A stretch of 64,000 bases of DNA. Origin: Pseudomonas sp. PSB18. Lineage in GTDB: Bacteria; Pseudomonadota; Gammaproteobacteria; Pseudomonadales; Pseudomonadaceae. The stretch spans positions 367,861 to 431,860 of the forward strand of contig NZ_NOIN01000006.1 of assembly GCF_014596565.1 (NCBI RefSeq). The letters are read 5' to 3'. The notes under the pieces are model-generated. The model had not been told where the DNA came from and searched no databases. It saw only the letters and a program-made list of their open reading frames with translations. How positions within the stretch are numbered: the first letter of the stretch is position 1; every line of letters starts with the position of its first letter. A program made the translations under genes and the position numbers. This document shows, piece after piece, positions 1 through 8,591 of the stretch.

Positions 1-379
1 GACGGATCTGGTCGTTGTAGATCACATAGCGATAGCGCCGGGCGATGGCCTTGAAGCGTGCGTGGAAATGCGCCGGCATCACCTTGGCCCAACTGACGCT
101 GACGTCATGGGGCAGATTGATGTTGGCCCCCATGACCCAGGCCTTCATCGAACGCTCGACCTGGGTGTCGAAATGCACCACCTGGCCGCAGGCGTGCACG
201 CCGGCATCGGTACGCCCGGCACAGTGCAGCGACACCGGTGAATCGGCGACTTTGGACAGCGCGTTTTCAAGGGTTTCCTGCACGGTCGCGACGCCGGAGG
301 CCTGGCGCTGCCAGCCACGATAACGCGAACCTTTGTATTCCACGCCCAAGGCGATCCGGAAAAAGCCGTCAGCCGCCAT
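1..379 (-). CDS. truA: tRNA pseudouridine(38-40) synthase TruA (N-terminal part)
   Basis: Makes pseudouridine at positions 38-40 of the tRNA anticodon arm. The visible N-terminal part, about 126 residues, carries the family signature CAGRTDAGVHA with the catalytic Asp, preceded by GVEYKGSRYRGWQRQ. The gene runs off the left edge, so its 3' end is missing. The ATG at 379 lacks a convincing ribosome binding site; an in-frame TTG at 409 is an alternative start. It lies downstream of fimV on the same strand, as in P. aeruginosa, but a fimV terminator and a REP pair separate the two, so separate transcription is likely. Confidence 0.93.
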   Translation of the reverse strand, partial: MAADGFFRIALGVEYKGSRYRGWQRQASGVATVQETLENALSKVADSPVSLHCAGRTDAGVHACGQVVHFDTQVERSMKAWVMGANINLPHDVSVSWAKVMPAHFHARFKAIARRYRYVIYNDQIR

Positions 380-507
380 TTCGGCAGCCGGGTTGTCTAT
401 GTTTGCCAAGGAATTACAGCCTGCTGAGGTACGCAAAGGCGGGCATTATAAGGCGGGTGGGGTGGGATGCCAGTGCAACCGTCGATCCGGTGTTGGATGC
501 GCCGACC

Positions 508-587
508 TCATCGCGAGCAGGCTCGCTCCCACAGGGGGATCTGCAGCGTTCACAACCCCCTTGTGGGAGCGAGCCTGCTCGCGATGA
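508..587. repeat. REP doublet (inverted pair)
   Basis: Two inverted copies of the GAGCAGGCTCGC-type REP palindrome flank a spacer of about 25 bases, forming one long hairpin-capable unit between fimV and truA. Confidence 0.9.
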
Positions 588-601
588 GGCCCTCGCCCCA
601 A

Positions 602-628
602 ACAAAAACGGCAGCCTCAATGGCTGCC
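602..628 (-). terminator. Rho-independent terminator of fimV
   Basis: On the minus strand a perfect GGCAGCC/GGCTGCC stem with a 5-base loop is followed by GTTTTTGTTT, just after the fimV stop codon. Confidence 0.85.
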
Positions 629-649
629 GCTCCTGTCACTGCGAACATC

Positions 650-3250
650 TCACGCCAGGCGGGCGAGCATCTCCTGCGCTTCGCTCTTCTGGGTGGCATC
701 GCCTTCGCTGAGGACTTCACCGAGGATATCCCGGGCACCGTCGTGGTCGCCCATGTCGATGTAGGCCTGGGCCAGGTCGAGCTTGGTGGCGACTTCATCG
801 GTGCCGCTGAGGAAGTCGAAGTCCGGCTCGTCTTCGACACTGGCCAAGGCGTCTTCCGCCGTGAAGGATGGCTGACCCAGGCTGTCGGACAAGCGATCCA
901 GCTCGGCGTTGACATCGTCCAGCTCGGACTCGAAGGGATCCTTCGGCGCGTCCATTTCGTCGGCCAGGGACAGATCGAAATCCGCCGGCAGCTCGAGATC
1001 GTCGGCCGGGGTGTCGAGCAAGGCTGGTGCCTCGGCCGCAGGCACGTCCAGCCCCTTGAGGTCGTCGCCCAGGTCCAGCAGGAAGTCTTCGTCGTCCAGG
1101 GCTGGCGCTGGCGCATCGGCGCCCAGGTCGAGGTCGAACTCCGATAGATCGTCCAGGCTTTCGTTGGCTTCGGTCTGCTGCTTGAGCACCGATTCGAAGC
1201 TCAGATCGTCGTCCAGCGGGAACGCATCCAGCTCCGGCACTGGCTCAGGTGCCGACGCCACCGGTGCGTTCTCCAAGTCATCCAGACTCAGGTCGAAGGC
1301 ACTGTCCAGCTCTTCATTGGTGGCCGGCGTTTCTTCCAGCAGTTCCTTGACGTACTGGGCGTCCAGCTCGGCAGCCACCGCCGCGGCGGCCAGACCGGCG
1401 CCAGCGGCAACCACCATGGCCGGGAAACGGCTCTTGAGTTGCTCGACCTGGGCGAAGTTTTCACCATTGGCCACCAATTGGCGTTCCTGGGCGACAAACG
1501 CGTCGCGATCACCTTGCAGGCCGTAGACCTCCATCAACTTCAGGCGCAGGTCGCTACGCTGTGGCTCGGCCTTGATGCCCTGCTCAAGCTGATCGGCAGC
1601 CTGGTTCAAGCGACCGCGATCAATGTGCGCCTGGGCCTGGCCCAGCACGTCGTCGAAACGATCGGCAGCGGGGGCGACCAAGGGCGCGGCGATAGGTGGC
1701 GAGACCACCACCGGCGCGACCACAGGGGCCGGCTGGGGAACGGGCTTGGGGGCCGGTGCTGGGACCGGCTTAGGGTCGAGCTTGACGCTTGGCGCGGGTA
1801 CTTCAATGCCCTCGAAGCTGCTCGGGGGCAGATCGAGCTCCGGGGAGAAGTCGGCCTCCTCCTCGAGGGCTCGGGCCATGCGCAGATGCTTCTCGGCTTC
1901 CTGCTGGGCCTTGCGGCGGCGAGCGAGCAACAGCAGCAGCAACAGCAGGATCAACGCACCACCACCGATCAAACCGAGCAGGATCGGGTTGGTCAGCAAG
2001 TCGTTGTATTTCTGTTCACTGGATGCCGCCGGAGCCTCGGCCGGAGCAGCCGGTGGCGTCGCCTCGGGCGTCGCTTCGGGAGCGGCTTGCGGTGCGGGTG
2101 CAGGGATCTGTGCCGATGGCGCGGGCGTCAACTGCGCCGACATCGCCGGCGGCGCTTCGTTGGCTGGCGGAACTGCGGCACCTTCGGCCTGCATCTTCGC
2201 CAGTTGATTATTCTTCAGCTCGATCAGGCGCTGCAGCTTGTCCAACTGGCTCTGCAGATCCGCCATGCGGCTTTTCAATTCTTCATTGTCGCGACGAGCC
2301 GAGTCGAGGCTTTCCTGGGTGACCGCAAGCTTGTTGCTCAGGGCCTGGGCATCGCCGGCAGCCCCCTTGCCTTTGCCCTTGCCCGCCTTCGCAGGCTCGG
2401 CCGTCACCAGGCTCAGGTTATCGCGGCCGGCGGTCGGCGTCGGTGCGACCTCGCCCTGGCCACGCTTGGTCGCGTCCAGTTGCTGCCGGCCACCGGGTGC
2501 CGCAGTCGCACGGCCTTGGCGTCCCTGACGCCAGGCAGCGTTCTGGGCGGCTACTTCGGCGATGGCCTGGGGTTGCGGCAACGCGGTGCTTTGCACCGGG
2601 TCCGGCAGGCGCAGGACCTGGCCGGTCTTGAGCAGGTTGATATTGCCGTTGATGAAAGCGTGCGGGTTCAGTGCCTGGATCGCCAGCATGGTTTGCTGGA
2701 CCGACCCACCGTTGCGGGCCTTGGCGGCGATTTCCCAGAGGGTATCCCGCGGTGTGGTGGTGTACTGGGACGACTTGGTCGCGCCAGTGACCGGCGTCGA
2801 CACCACCTGGGCCGGTTTCGGTCGGGCGGCCTCGGCAGCCTGGGGCGAGAACTTGGACGGGTCGAGCAGCACGCTGTAGTCACGCAGCAGGCGGCCGTTG
2901 GGCCACATCACCTGCACGAGGAACTTGACCAGCGGCTCGGACAGCGGCCGGCTGGAGGTCACCCGCAGGACGCTCTTGCCATTGGCGTTGATCACCGGGG
3001 TGAAGCTCAGGTCATTGAGAAACGCCTGGCGGTCGACGCCGGCTTTGGCGAAATCCTCGGGCGAGGCCAGGCTCGGCACGACTTCGGCAGCGGTCAGTTG
3101 CTGGACATCGAGCAGCTCGATCTCCGCGACCAGAGGCTGGTTCGGCGTCGACTTCAGGGTCAATTCCCCCAGCCCGAGCGCTTGCGCCATACCGGAGGAC
3201 AGCGCCGAGGCGGCCGCTATTGCTAACACCAGTTTGCGAACTTGAACCAT
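650..3250 (-). CDS. fimV: FimV/HubP-like polar peptidoglycan-binding membrane protein
   Basis: Inner-membrane polar landmark protein; in P. aeruginosa it is needed for type IV pilus assembly, twitching and polar cAMP signalling. About 866 residues: signal peptide with probable cleavage after residue 24 (MAQA), FimV N-terminal domain, a LysM domain at about 163-216, a coiled coil of about 50 residues, one strongly hydrophobic membrane segment followed by RRRK, a long Pro/Ala and acidic cytoplasmic region, and a C-terminal FimV/TPR motif ending in a helical hairpin. The start MVQVRKLVLA was chosen because AAAGGAAGAGG stands just before it and the signal peptide begins there; a longer in-frame reading to 3346 has neither feature. 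It is followed by a strong terminator. Confidence 0.95.
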   Translation of the reverse strand: MVQVRKLVLAIAAASALSSGMAQALGLGELTLKSTPNQPLVAEIELLDVQQLTAAEVVPSLASPEDFAKAGVDRQAFLNDLSFTPVINANGKSVLRVTSSRPLSEPLVKFLVQVMWPNGRLLRDYSVLLDPSKFSPQAAEAARPKPAQVVSTPVTGATKSSQYTTTPRDTLWEIAAKARNGGSVQQTMLAIQALNPHAFINGNINLLKTGQVLRLPDPVQSTALPQPQAIAEVAAQNAAWRQGRQGRATAAPGGRQQLDATKRGQGEVAPTPTAGRDNLSLVTAEPAKAGKGKGKGAAGDAQALSNKLAVTQESLDSARRDNEELKSRMADLQSQLDKLQRLIELKNNQLAKMQAEGAAVPPANEAPPAMSAQLTPAPSAQIPAPAPQAAPEATPEATPPAAPAEAPAASSEQKYNDLLTNPILLGLIGGGALILLLLLLLLARRRKAQQEAEKHLRMARALEEEADFSPELDLPPSSFEGIEVPAPSVKLDPKPVPAPAPKPVPQPAPVVAPVVVSPPIAAPLVAPAADRFDDVLGQAQAHIDRGRLNQAADQLEQGIKAEPQRSDLRLKLMEVYGLQGDRDAFVAQERQLVANGENFAQVEQLKSRFPAMVVAAGAGLAAAAVAAELDAQYVKELLEETPATNEELDSAFDLSLDDLENAPVASAPEPVPELDAFPLDDDLSFESVLKQQTEANESLDDLSEFDLDLGADAPAPALDDEDFLLDLGDDLKGLDVPAAEAPALLDTPADDLELPADFDLSLADEMDAPKDPFESELDDVNAELDRLSDSLGQPSFTAEDALASVEDEPDFDFLSGTDEVATKLDLAQAYIDMGDHDGARDILGEVLSEGDATQKSEAQEMLARLA

Positions 3251-3460
3251 AGCCTCTTCCTTTGTTTGAACATTCCTCGGCCAGCGAGAAGGTATTGATG
3301 TCGCTGCCGCTAGGCATTTCACGCAGCCCCGCAGGACGGGGTGCACGATCGTTTCTACTCATGCCCGGGAATGTCCCTAGCGGGAGATTTTCGCCTTCAG
3401 CGTCCAGGCCAAGCATAGCGCCCGGCTAGAATCATTCGACAAATTGTTGCCAAGTATCTT

Positions 3461-4471
3461 TTACAGCAGGTCTTTTATCAACAACTCCGCCACCTGCACT
3501 GCGTTGAGCGCCGCGCCCTTGCGCACGTTATCCGTCGTCAGCCACATATTCAGTTCCGTCGGGTCGTCGATACCACCGCGCACACGTCCCACATACACCA
3601 CGTCCTGCCCCACCGCATCGCCGACCGGCGTCGGGTAGTCGCCCTCCTCCACCAGCTCGATGCCGGGGGCCACTTCCAGGGCTGCGTTGACTTTCTTCAG
3701 GTCGACGGCGTTCGCGGACTGCACGGTCACGCTAAAGCTATCGCCGAAAAACACCGGGGCTTGAATGCAAGTGACGGAAATCTTTAACAAAGGTTGATCC
3801 AGCACCTGACGCAACTCACGCACCAGGCGTTTTTCCAGCGGCGTATGGCCCTGCTCGTCCGGGGTACCGACCTGCGCCAACAGGTTGAACGCCATCTGCC
3901 GGTCGAAGAAGGTCGGCTCCAGTGGACGGGCGTTGAGCAGCTCGGCGGTCTGGCGCGCCAACTCGCTCACGGCGACACGGCCCTGGGCGGACACGGCGAG
4001 ACTGGCGGTCAGGCTGATGCGCTGTATATCCAGGCACTCGCGCAACGGGGCCAGCGCCACGGCCAGTGCAGTGGCCGAGGCACTCGGGCTACTGACCTGG
4101 AACGGCTTGCCGAGGCCCGCAAGCACTTGGGCGTTGGCTTCCGGCACGATCTGCGGTGCCTGTTCCGGCGGCAGGGCACCGGACAGGTCGATGAGCGCGC
4201 AACCGGCGGCCGTGGCACGCGGCGCAAAACTCAGGGTCACCGCCGGACCGGCCGCGAAGAACACCAGTTGCACCTTGCTGAAATCGAACTCGTCGACTTC
4301 CCTTACCCGCACGTTTTTGTTGCGGAACATCACCGAACTGCCTGCCGATTCACTGCTGGCCAGCAGGTGCAGGTTGCCGACGGGAAAATCCCGTTCTTCG
4401 AGAATCTGGACGAGGGTTTCGCCGACAGTACCGGTGGCGCCGATCACGGCGATGTCAAAGGACTGGCTCAT
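3461..4471 (-). CDS. Aspartate-semialdehyde dehydrogenase-like protein (Usg type), probably inactive
   Basis: 336-residue paralogue of aspartate-semialdehyde dehydrogenase. The N-terminal dinucleotide-binding motif GATGTVG is kept. The catalytic Cys motif (usually NPNCST) reads SPSASA at 128-133, so the cysteine is Ala131, and the family's catalytic GHSE motif reads GDSF, replacing the histidine. This pattern resembles the Usg family, whose function is unknown. It follows asd on the same strand with a REP pair and terminator in between, and precedes fimV. Enzyme activity is unlikely; a structural or regulatory role is inference. Confidence 0.85.
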   Translation of the reverse strand: MSQSFDIAVIGATGTVGETLVQILEERDFPVGNLHLLASSESAGSSVMFRNKNVRVREVDEFDFSKVQLVFFAAGPAVTLSFAPRATAAGCALIDLSGALPPEQAPQIVPEANAQVLAGLGKPFQVSSPSASATALAVALAPLRECLDIQRISLTASLAVSAQGRVAVSELARQTAELLNARPLEPTFFDRQMAFNLLAQVGTPDEQGHTPLEKRLVRELRQVLDQPLLKISVTCIQAPVFFGDSFSVTVQSANAVDLKKVNAALEVAPGIELVEEGDYPTPVGDAVGQDVVYVGRVRGGIDDPTELNMWLTTDNVRKGAALNAVQVAELLIKDLL

Positions 4472-4562
4472 GGGTCTACCTCAGGTAAAACGTGGGGAGC
4501 GGCACTTTACCGGGTGGTTGGCGGCCAGGCAATTGACGGGGGATTTGTGGTGGATGGACTGG

Positions 4563-4643
4563 CGCCATCGCGAGCAGGCTCGCTCCCACAGGTTTTGTGT
4601 CCACTGAAGATCCAATGTGGGAGCGAGCCTGCTCGCGATGGCG
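4563..4643. repeat. REP doublet (inverted pair)
   Basis: Inverted GAGCAGGCTCGC-type palindromes between asd and the Asd-like gene, spacer about 30 bases. Confidence 0.9.
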
Positions 4644-4667
4644 ATCTCACGGCCAATACAACACCCA

Positions 4668-4702
4668 TAAAAAAACCCGCACCTCTCGCAAGGCACGGGT
4701 TC
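4668..4702 (-). terminator. Rho-independent terminator of asd
   Basis: Minus-strand stem built from ACCCGTGCCT and AGGTGCGGGT with a short purine-rich loop, followed by seven Ts, directly downstream of asd. Confidence 0.85.
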
Positions 4703-4719
4703 TTTCACAGCAGCGACGA

Positions 4720-5832
4720 TCAACGCTCGAGCAAGATCCGCAGCATGCGACGCAGCGGTTCGGCCGCGCCCCACAGCAGTTGGTCGCCGACGGTGAAGGC
4801 ACCGACGAACTGCGAGCCCATGTTCAGCTTGCGCAGGCGTCCCACCGGCACGTTCAGGGTGCCGGTGACCTTGGTCGGGCTCAGCTCCTGCATGCTGGTT
4901 TCGCGGTTGTTCGGCACCAGCTTGACCCAAGGGTTGTGCTGGCTGATCAACCCTTCGATGTCGGCGATCGGCACGTCCTTGTTCAGCTTGATGGTCAGCG
5001 CCTGGCTGTGGCAGCGCATGGCGCCGATGCGCACGCAGATGCCGTCCACCGGGATCGGGCTCTTGAAGCGACCGAGGATCTTGTTGGTTTCGGCCTGGGC
5101 CTTCCACTCTTCGCGGCTCTGGCCGTTCGGCAGTTCCTTGTCGATCCACGGGATCAGGCTGCCGGCCAGCGGCACACCGAAGTTCTCGGTCGGGTAGGCA
5201 TCGCTGCGCATCGCCTCGGCGACCTTGCGGTCGATGTCCAGGATGGCGCTGGCCGGGTTGGCCAGGTCATCGGCGACGGCGGCGTGTGTCGCGCCCATCT
5301 GCTTGATCAGCTCACGCATGTTCTGCGCGCCGGCACCGGATGCCGCCTGATAAGTCATGGCGCTCATCCACTCCACCAGGCCGGCTTCGAACAGGCCGCC
5401 CAGGCCCATCAGCATCAGGCTGACGGTGCAGTTGCCGCCGATGTAGTTCTTGGTGCCGGCGTCCAGTTGCTGGTCGATGACCTTGCGGTTGACCGGGTCG
5501 AGGATGATCACTGCGTCGTCCTGCATGCGCAGGCTGGAGGCGGCGTCGATCCAGTAGCCCTGCCAGCCGGCCTCGCGCAGTTTCGGGAAGACTTCGCTGG
5601 TGTAGTCGCCACCCTGGCACGTCAGGATCACATCGAGGGTCTTGAGCTCTTCAATGCTGTAGGCATCCTTGAGCGCACCGGTGTCCTTGCCCACGGACGG
5701 GCCCTGGCCACCGACATTGGAAGTGGTGAAGAACACCGGCTCGATGAGATCGAAATCCTGCTCTTCCAGCATTCGCTGCATGAGCACGGAACCGACCATG
5801 CCCCGCCAACCGATCAGACCTACACGTTTCAT
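4720..5832 (-). CDS. asd: Aspartate-semialdehyde dehydrogenase
   Basis: Reduces aspartyl phosphate to aspartate semialdehyde, the branch-point substrate for lysine, diaminopimelate, methionine and threonine synthesis. 370 residues, the usual length of the Gram-negative enzyme. The N-terminal NADP-binding motif GWRGMVGS, the active-site cysteine in GGNCTVSLML and the histidine in MRCHSQALT are all present. Start taken at MKRVGLIGW because homologues begin there; an upstream in-frame extension to 5862 adds ten unsupported residues. It lies 54 bases after leuB and probably shares its transcript, ending at the terminator near 4670. Confidence 0.97.
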   Translation of the reverse strand: MKRVGLIGWRGMVGSVLMQRMLEEQDFDLIEPVFFTTSNVGGQGPSVGKDTGALKDAYSIEELKTLDVILTCQGGDYTSEVFPKLREAGWQGYWIDAASSLRMQDDAVIILDPVNRKVIDQQLDAGTKNYIGGNCTVSLMLMGLGGLFEAGLVEWMSAMTYQAASGAGAQNMRELIKQMGATHAAVADDLANPASAILDIDRKVAEAMRSDAYPTENFGVPLAGSLIPWIDKELPNGQSREEWKAQAETNKILGRFKSPIPVDGICVRIGAMRCHSQALTIKLNKDVPIADIEGLISQHNPWVKLVPNNRETSMQELSPTKVTGTLNVPVGRLRKLNMGSQFVGAFTVGDQLLWGAAEPLRRMLRILLER

Positions 5833-5886
5833 CGCAACTGCACCTATACAAAAGTGGGCCACCGTCGAAGCGGTGGACCGGAGAGA

Positions 5887-6969
5887 TTACAGATTCCGCA
5901 GCGCGGCGACTACCGCGTCGCCCATTTGCTGCGTACCGACTTTGGTACAACCGGCCGACCAGATGTCGCCGGTGCGCAAACCCTGGTCCAACACCACACT
6001 GACGGCCTTTTCAATGGCATCGGCGGCGTCATTGAGGTTGAAGCTGTAGCGCAGCATCATCGACACCGACAGGATGGTCGCCAACGGGTTGGCAATGCCC
6101 TGCCCGGCGATGTCCGGCGCCGAACCGTGGCACGGCTCGTACATGCCTTTGTTGTTGGCATCCAGGGAGGCCGACGGCAGCATGCCGATGGAACCGGTGA
6201 GCATCGACGCTTCGTCGGACAGGATGTCGCCGAACATGTTGTCGGTGACGATCACGTCGAACTGCTTCGGTGCGCGCACCAGTTGCATCGCGGCGTTGTC
6301 GACGTACATATGGCTCAGTTCGATGTCCGGGTAATCCTTGGACACCTGCTCGACCACTTCGCGCCACAGTTGGCTGGACGCCAGCACATTGGCCTTGTCC
6401 ACCGAGCACAGCTTCTTGCCACGCACCCGGGCCATGTCGAAGCCGACCCGGGCGATACGGCGGATTTCGCTCTCGCTGTACGGCAGGGTGTCGTAGGCCT
6501 GACGCTCGCCATTATCCAGCTCGCGGGTACCACGCGGAGCACCGAAGTAGATACCGCCGGTCAGTTCACGGACGATAAGGATATCCAGGCCCGACACGAT
6601 TTCCGGCTTCAGGCTCGAGGCGTCGGCCAGTTGCGGATAGAGGATCGCCGGACGCAGGTTGCCGAACAGGCCCAGTTGCGCACGAATCTTCAGCAGGCCG
6701 CGCTCGGGACGGATGTCGCGCTCGATCTTGTCCCATTTCGGGCCACCCACGGCACCCAGCAGCACGGCATCGGCTGCACGGGCACGGTCCAGGGTTTCAT
6801 CGGCCAGGGGCACGCCGTGCTTGTCGATGGCCGCGCCGCCGATCACGTCGTGGCTGAGCTCGAAGTCCAGACCGTACTTGTCGTTCGCCAGCTCCAGGAC
6901 CTTGACCGCTTCGGCCATGATTTCCGGACCAATGCCGTCGCCTGGGAGAATCAGAATCTGCTTGCTCAT
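5887..6969 (-). CDS. leuB: 3-isopropylmalate dehydrogenase
   Basis: NAD-dependent oxidative decarboxylation of 3-isopropylmalate, third step of leucine synthesis. 360 residues with the family motifs LPGDGIGPEI at the N terminus, RELTGGIYFG, and GSAPDIAGQGIANP near the C terminus. A strong GAGGAAAGC stands before the ATG. Lies between a methyltransferase gene and asd, 63 and 54 bases away, in the minus-strand leu block. Confidence 0.98.
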   Translation of the reverse strand: MSKQILILPGDGIGPEIMAEAVKVLELANDKYGLDFELSHDVIGGAAIDKHGVPLADETLDRARAADAVLLGAVGGPKWDKIERDIRPERGLLKIRAQLGLFGNLRPAILYPQLADASSLKPEIVSGLDILIVRELTGGIYFGAPRGTRELDNGERQAYDTLPYSESEIRRIARVGFDMARVRGKKLCSVDKANVLASSQLWREVVEQVSKDYPDIELSHMYVDNAAMQLVRAPKQFDVIVTDNMFGDILSDEASMLTGSIGMLPSASLDANNKGMYEPCHGSAPDIAGQGIANPLATILSVSMMLRYSFNLNDAADAIEKAVSVVLDQGLRTGDIWSAGCTKVGTQQMGDAVVAALRNL

Positions 6970-7032
6970 GCTTTCCTCGTTTGTTGTACCGGCGCGCCAG
7001 GCTTTCTACTTCCGGGCAGGCCAGGAAAAATG

Positions 7033-7797
7033 CTATCGCTCGGCCCACAGCACCAGTACATCCGTACTGAAAGAACCATCGGCCTCAATCTCGAAATATT
7101 CACGCACTTCGTCGCCCATCGAGCGTTGCAGCTCGAGAATTGCGCCACGCATCACCTCGGGTGTGCGCATGCGCTCGACCCAGGAGCTGTATTCCAGGCG
7201 CAAGCGTTGGCGAGAGGTGCTGCTCACCTGCAACCCCGCTTCGCTGACCTGGCGCAGCCACTCGGCGGCCGAATAGTCACGCACATGGCTGGTGTCGCGC
7301 AGCACTTCGATGCTTTGCAGATAGGTATCCAGCAACGGCGTGCCAGGCGACAGGATATCAATGAACGCCATCACCCCACCCGGTTTGAGCACGCGGCGCA
7401 CTTCGCGCAACGCCAGGCCCAGGTCGCTCCAATGATGCGCCGAATAGCGGCTGAACACGAAGTCGAACTCGGCATCGGCGAACGGCAAGCGCTCGGCAGC
7501 ACCGCGCACCGTGGCGATGTTGCCCAAGCCACGATCCGCTGCTGCCGTGGCCACCACGTCCAGCATCTGCTGGGACAGGTCGTAGGCCACCACTTCACCG
7601 GCCAGGGGCGCCACGTGAAAACTCACGTGACCGGCGCCGCACCCCAGGTCCAGCACACGGGCATGGTCATGCCCCGCCAATGCAGCCTGTAGCAGCGCGA
7701 ACTCGGCGCCCTGGGCGTGCACGGCACTGCTCAGGTAGGCCGACGCCTGTTCACCGAATTGCTTTTGTACAACCTGACTGTGGGCGGTGCTGGTCAT
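7033..7797 (-). CDS. Class I SAM-dependent methyltransferase (UbiE-like)
   Basis: 254 residues. The SAM-binding motif DLGCGAGHVSFH follows an N-terminal helix, and motif VVAYDLSQQML and an acidic post-motif (FDFVFSRYSAHHW) fit the Methyltransf_11/UbiE group. The substrate cannot be read from the sequence. It sits inside the leu block between leuD and leuB, an arrangement also remembered from P. aeruginosa (PA3119), yet has no known part in leucine synthesis. A REP pair occupies the 136-base gap to leuD, so transcription may be partly uncoupled. Confidence 0.9.
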   Translation of the reverse strand: MTSTAHSQVVQKQFGEQASAYLSSAVHAQGAEFALLQAALAGHDHARVLDLGCGAGHVSFHVAPLAGEVVAYDLSQQMLDVVATAAADRGLGNIATVRGAAERLPFADAEFDFVFSRYSAHHWSDLGLALREVRRVLKPGGVMAFIDILSPGTPLLDTYLQSIEVLRDTSHVRDYSAAEWLRQVSEAGLQVSSTSRQRLRLEYSSWVERMRTPEVMRGAILELQRSMGDEVREYFEIEADGSFSTDVLVLWAER

Positions 7798-7837
7798 GGG
7801 ATGTCCTTATGGTTTTGTAGTGCCTGGGCTGGCCTCT

Positions 7838-7912
7838 TCGCGAGCAGGCTTGCTCCCACAGGGTTTTGGATACACCCTGGATCAATGTGGGAGCGAGCAC
7901 GCTCGCGATGGC
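7838..7912. repeat. REP doublet (inverted pair)
   Basis: Slightly diverged inverted REP palindromes (GAGCAGGCTTGC and GAGCACGCTCGC) between leuD and the methyltransferase gene. Confidence 0.85.
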
Positions 7913-7933
7913 GCAGTCATGTCTTACGCGGAA

Positions 7934-8578
7934 TCAAACCTCGCGAAACAACCAGGGCTGGCTCGCCCGATGCTTCGCTTCGAACGCGGCAATCGCCTCG
8001 CCGTCCTGCAGGGTCAAACCGATGTCATCCAGCCCGTTGAGCAGGCAATGCTTGCGGAACGCATCGATCTCGAATCCCAGTACCTTGCCGTCGGGACGGG
8101 TCACGGTCTGGGCTGCCAGGTCGATCTGCAACTGATAACCCGGGTTCGCCTCGACCTGCTGGAACAGCTCGTCCACTTCAGCGTCGCTGAGGATGATCGG
8201 CAGCAAACCGTTCTTGAAACTGTTGTTGAAGAAGATGTCGGCGTAGCTCGGCGCGATGATGCTGCGGAAGCCGTACTCTTCAAGGGCCCATGGCGCGTGT
8301 TCGCGGCTCGAACCGCAACCGAAGTTCTCCCGGGCCAGCAGCACGCTGGCGCCTTGGTAACGCTCGGCATTGAGCACGAAGTCCTTGTTCAGCGGCCGCT
8401 TCGAGTTGTCCTGGTAGGGCTGGCCCACATCCAGGTAACGCCACTCGTCGAACAGGTTCGGACCGAAGCCGGTGCGCTTGATGGATTTCAGGAATTGCTT
8501 GGGAATGATCTGGTCGGTGTCGACGTTGGCACGATCCAGAGGCGCGACAAGACCAGTGTGCTGGGTAAAAGCTTTCAT
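7934..8578 (-). CDS. leuD: 3-isopropylmalate dehydratase small subunit
   Basis: Swivel-domain subunit of isopropylmalate isomerase, second step of leucine synthesis. 214 residues with the conserved ANVDTDQIIPKQFL and NFGCGSSREHAPWAL motifs. Starts 13 bases after leuC ends, with GGAGAGCGC upstream, so the two subunits are co-transcribed and probably translationally linked. Confidence 0.98.
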   Translation of the reverse strand: MKAFTQHTGLVAPLDRANVDTDQIIPKQFLKSIKRTGFGPNLFDEWRYLDVGQPYQDNSKRPLNKDFVLNAERYQGASVLLARENFGCGSSREHAPWALEEYGFRSIIAPSYADIFFNNSFKNGLLPIILSDAEVDELFQQVEANPGYQLQIDLAAQTVTRPDGKVLGFEIDAFRKHCLLNGLDDIGLTLQDGEAIAAFEAKHRASQPWLFREV

Positions 8579-8591
8579 GCTGCGCTCTCCT

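Noticed and set aside
4597..7692. A plus-strand open reading frame of 1031 codons
   Set aside because: Antisense to asd, leuB and the methyltransferase; it is an artefact of high GC at third positions and shows no domain.
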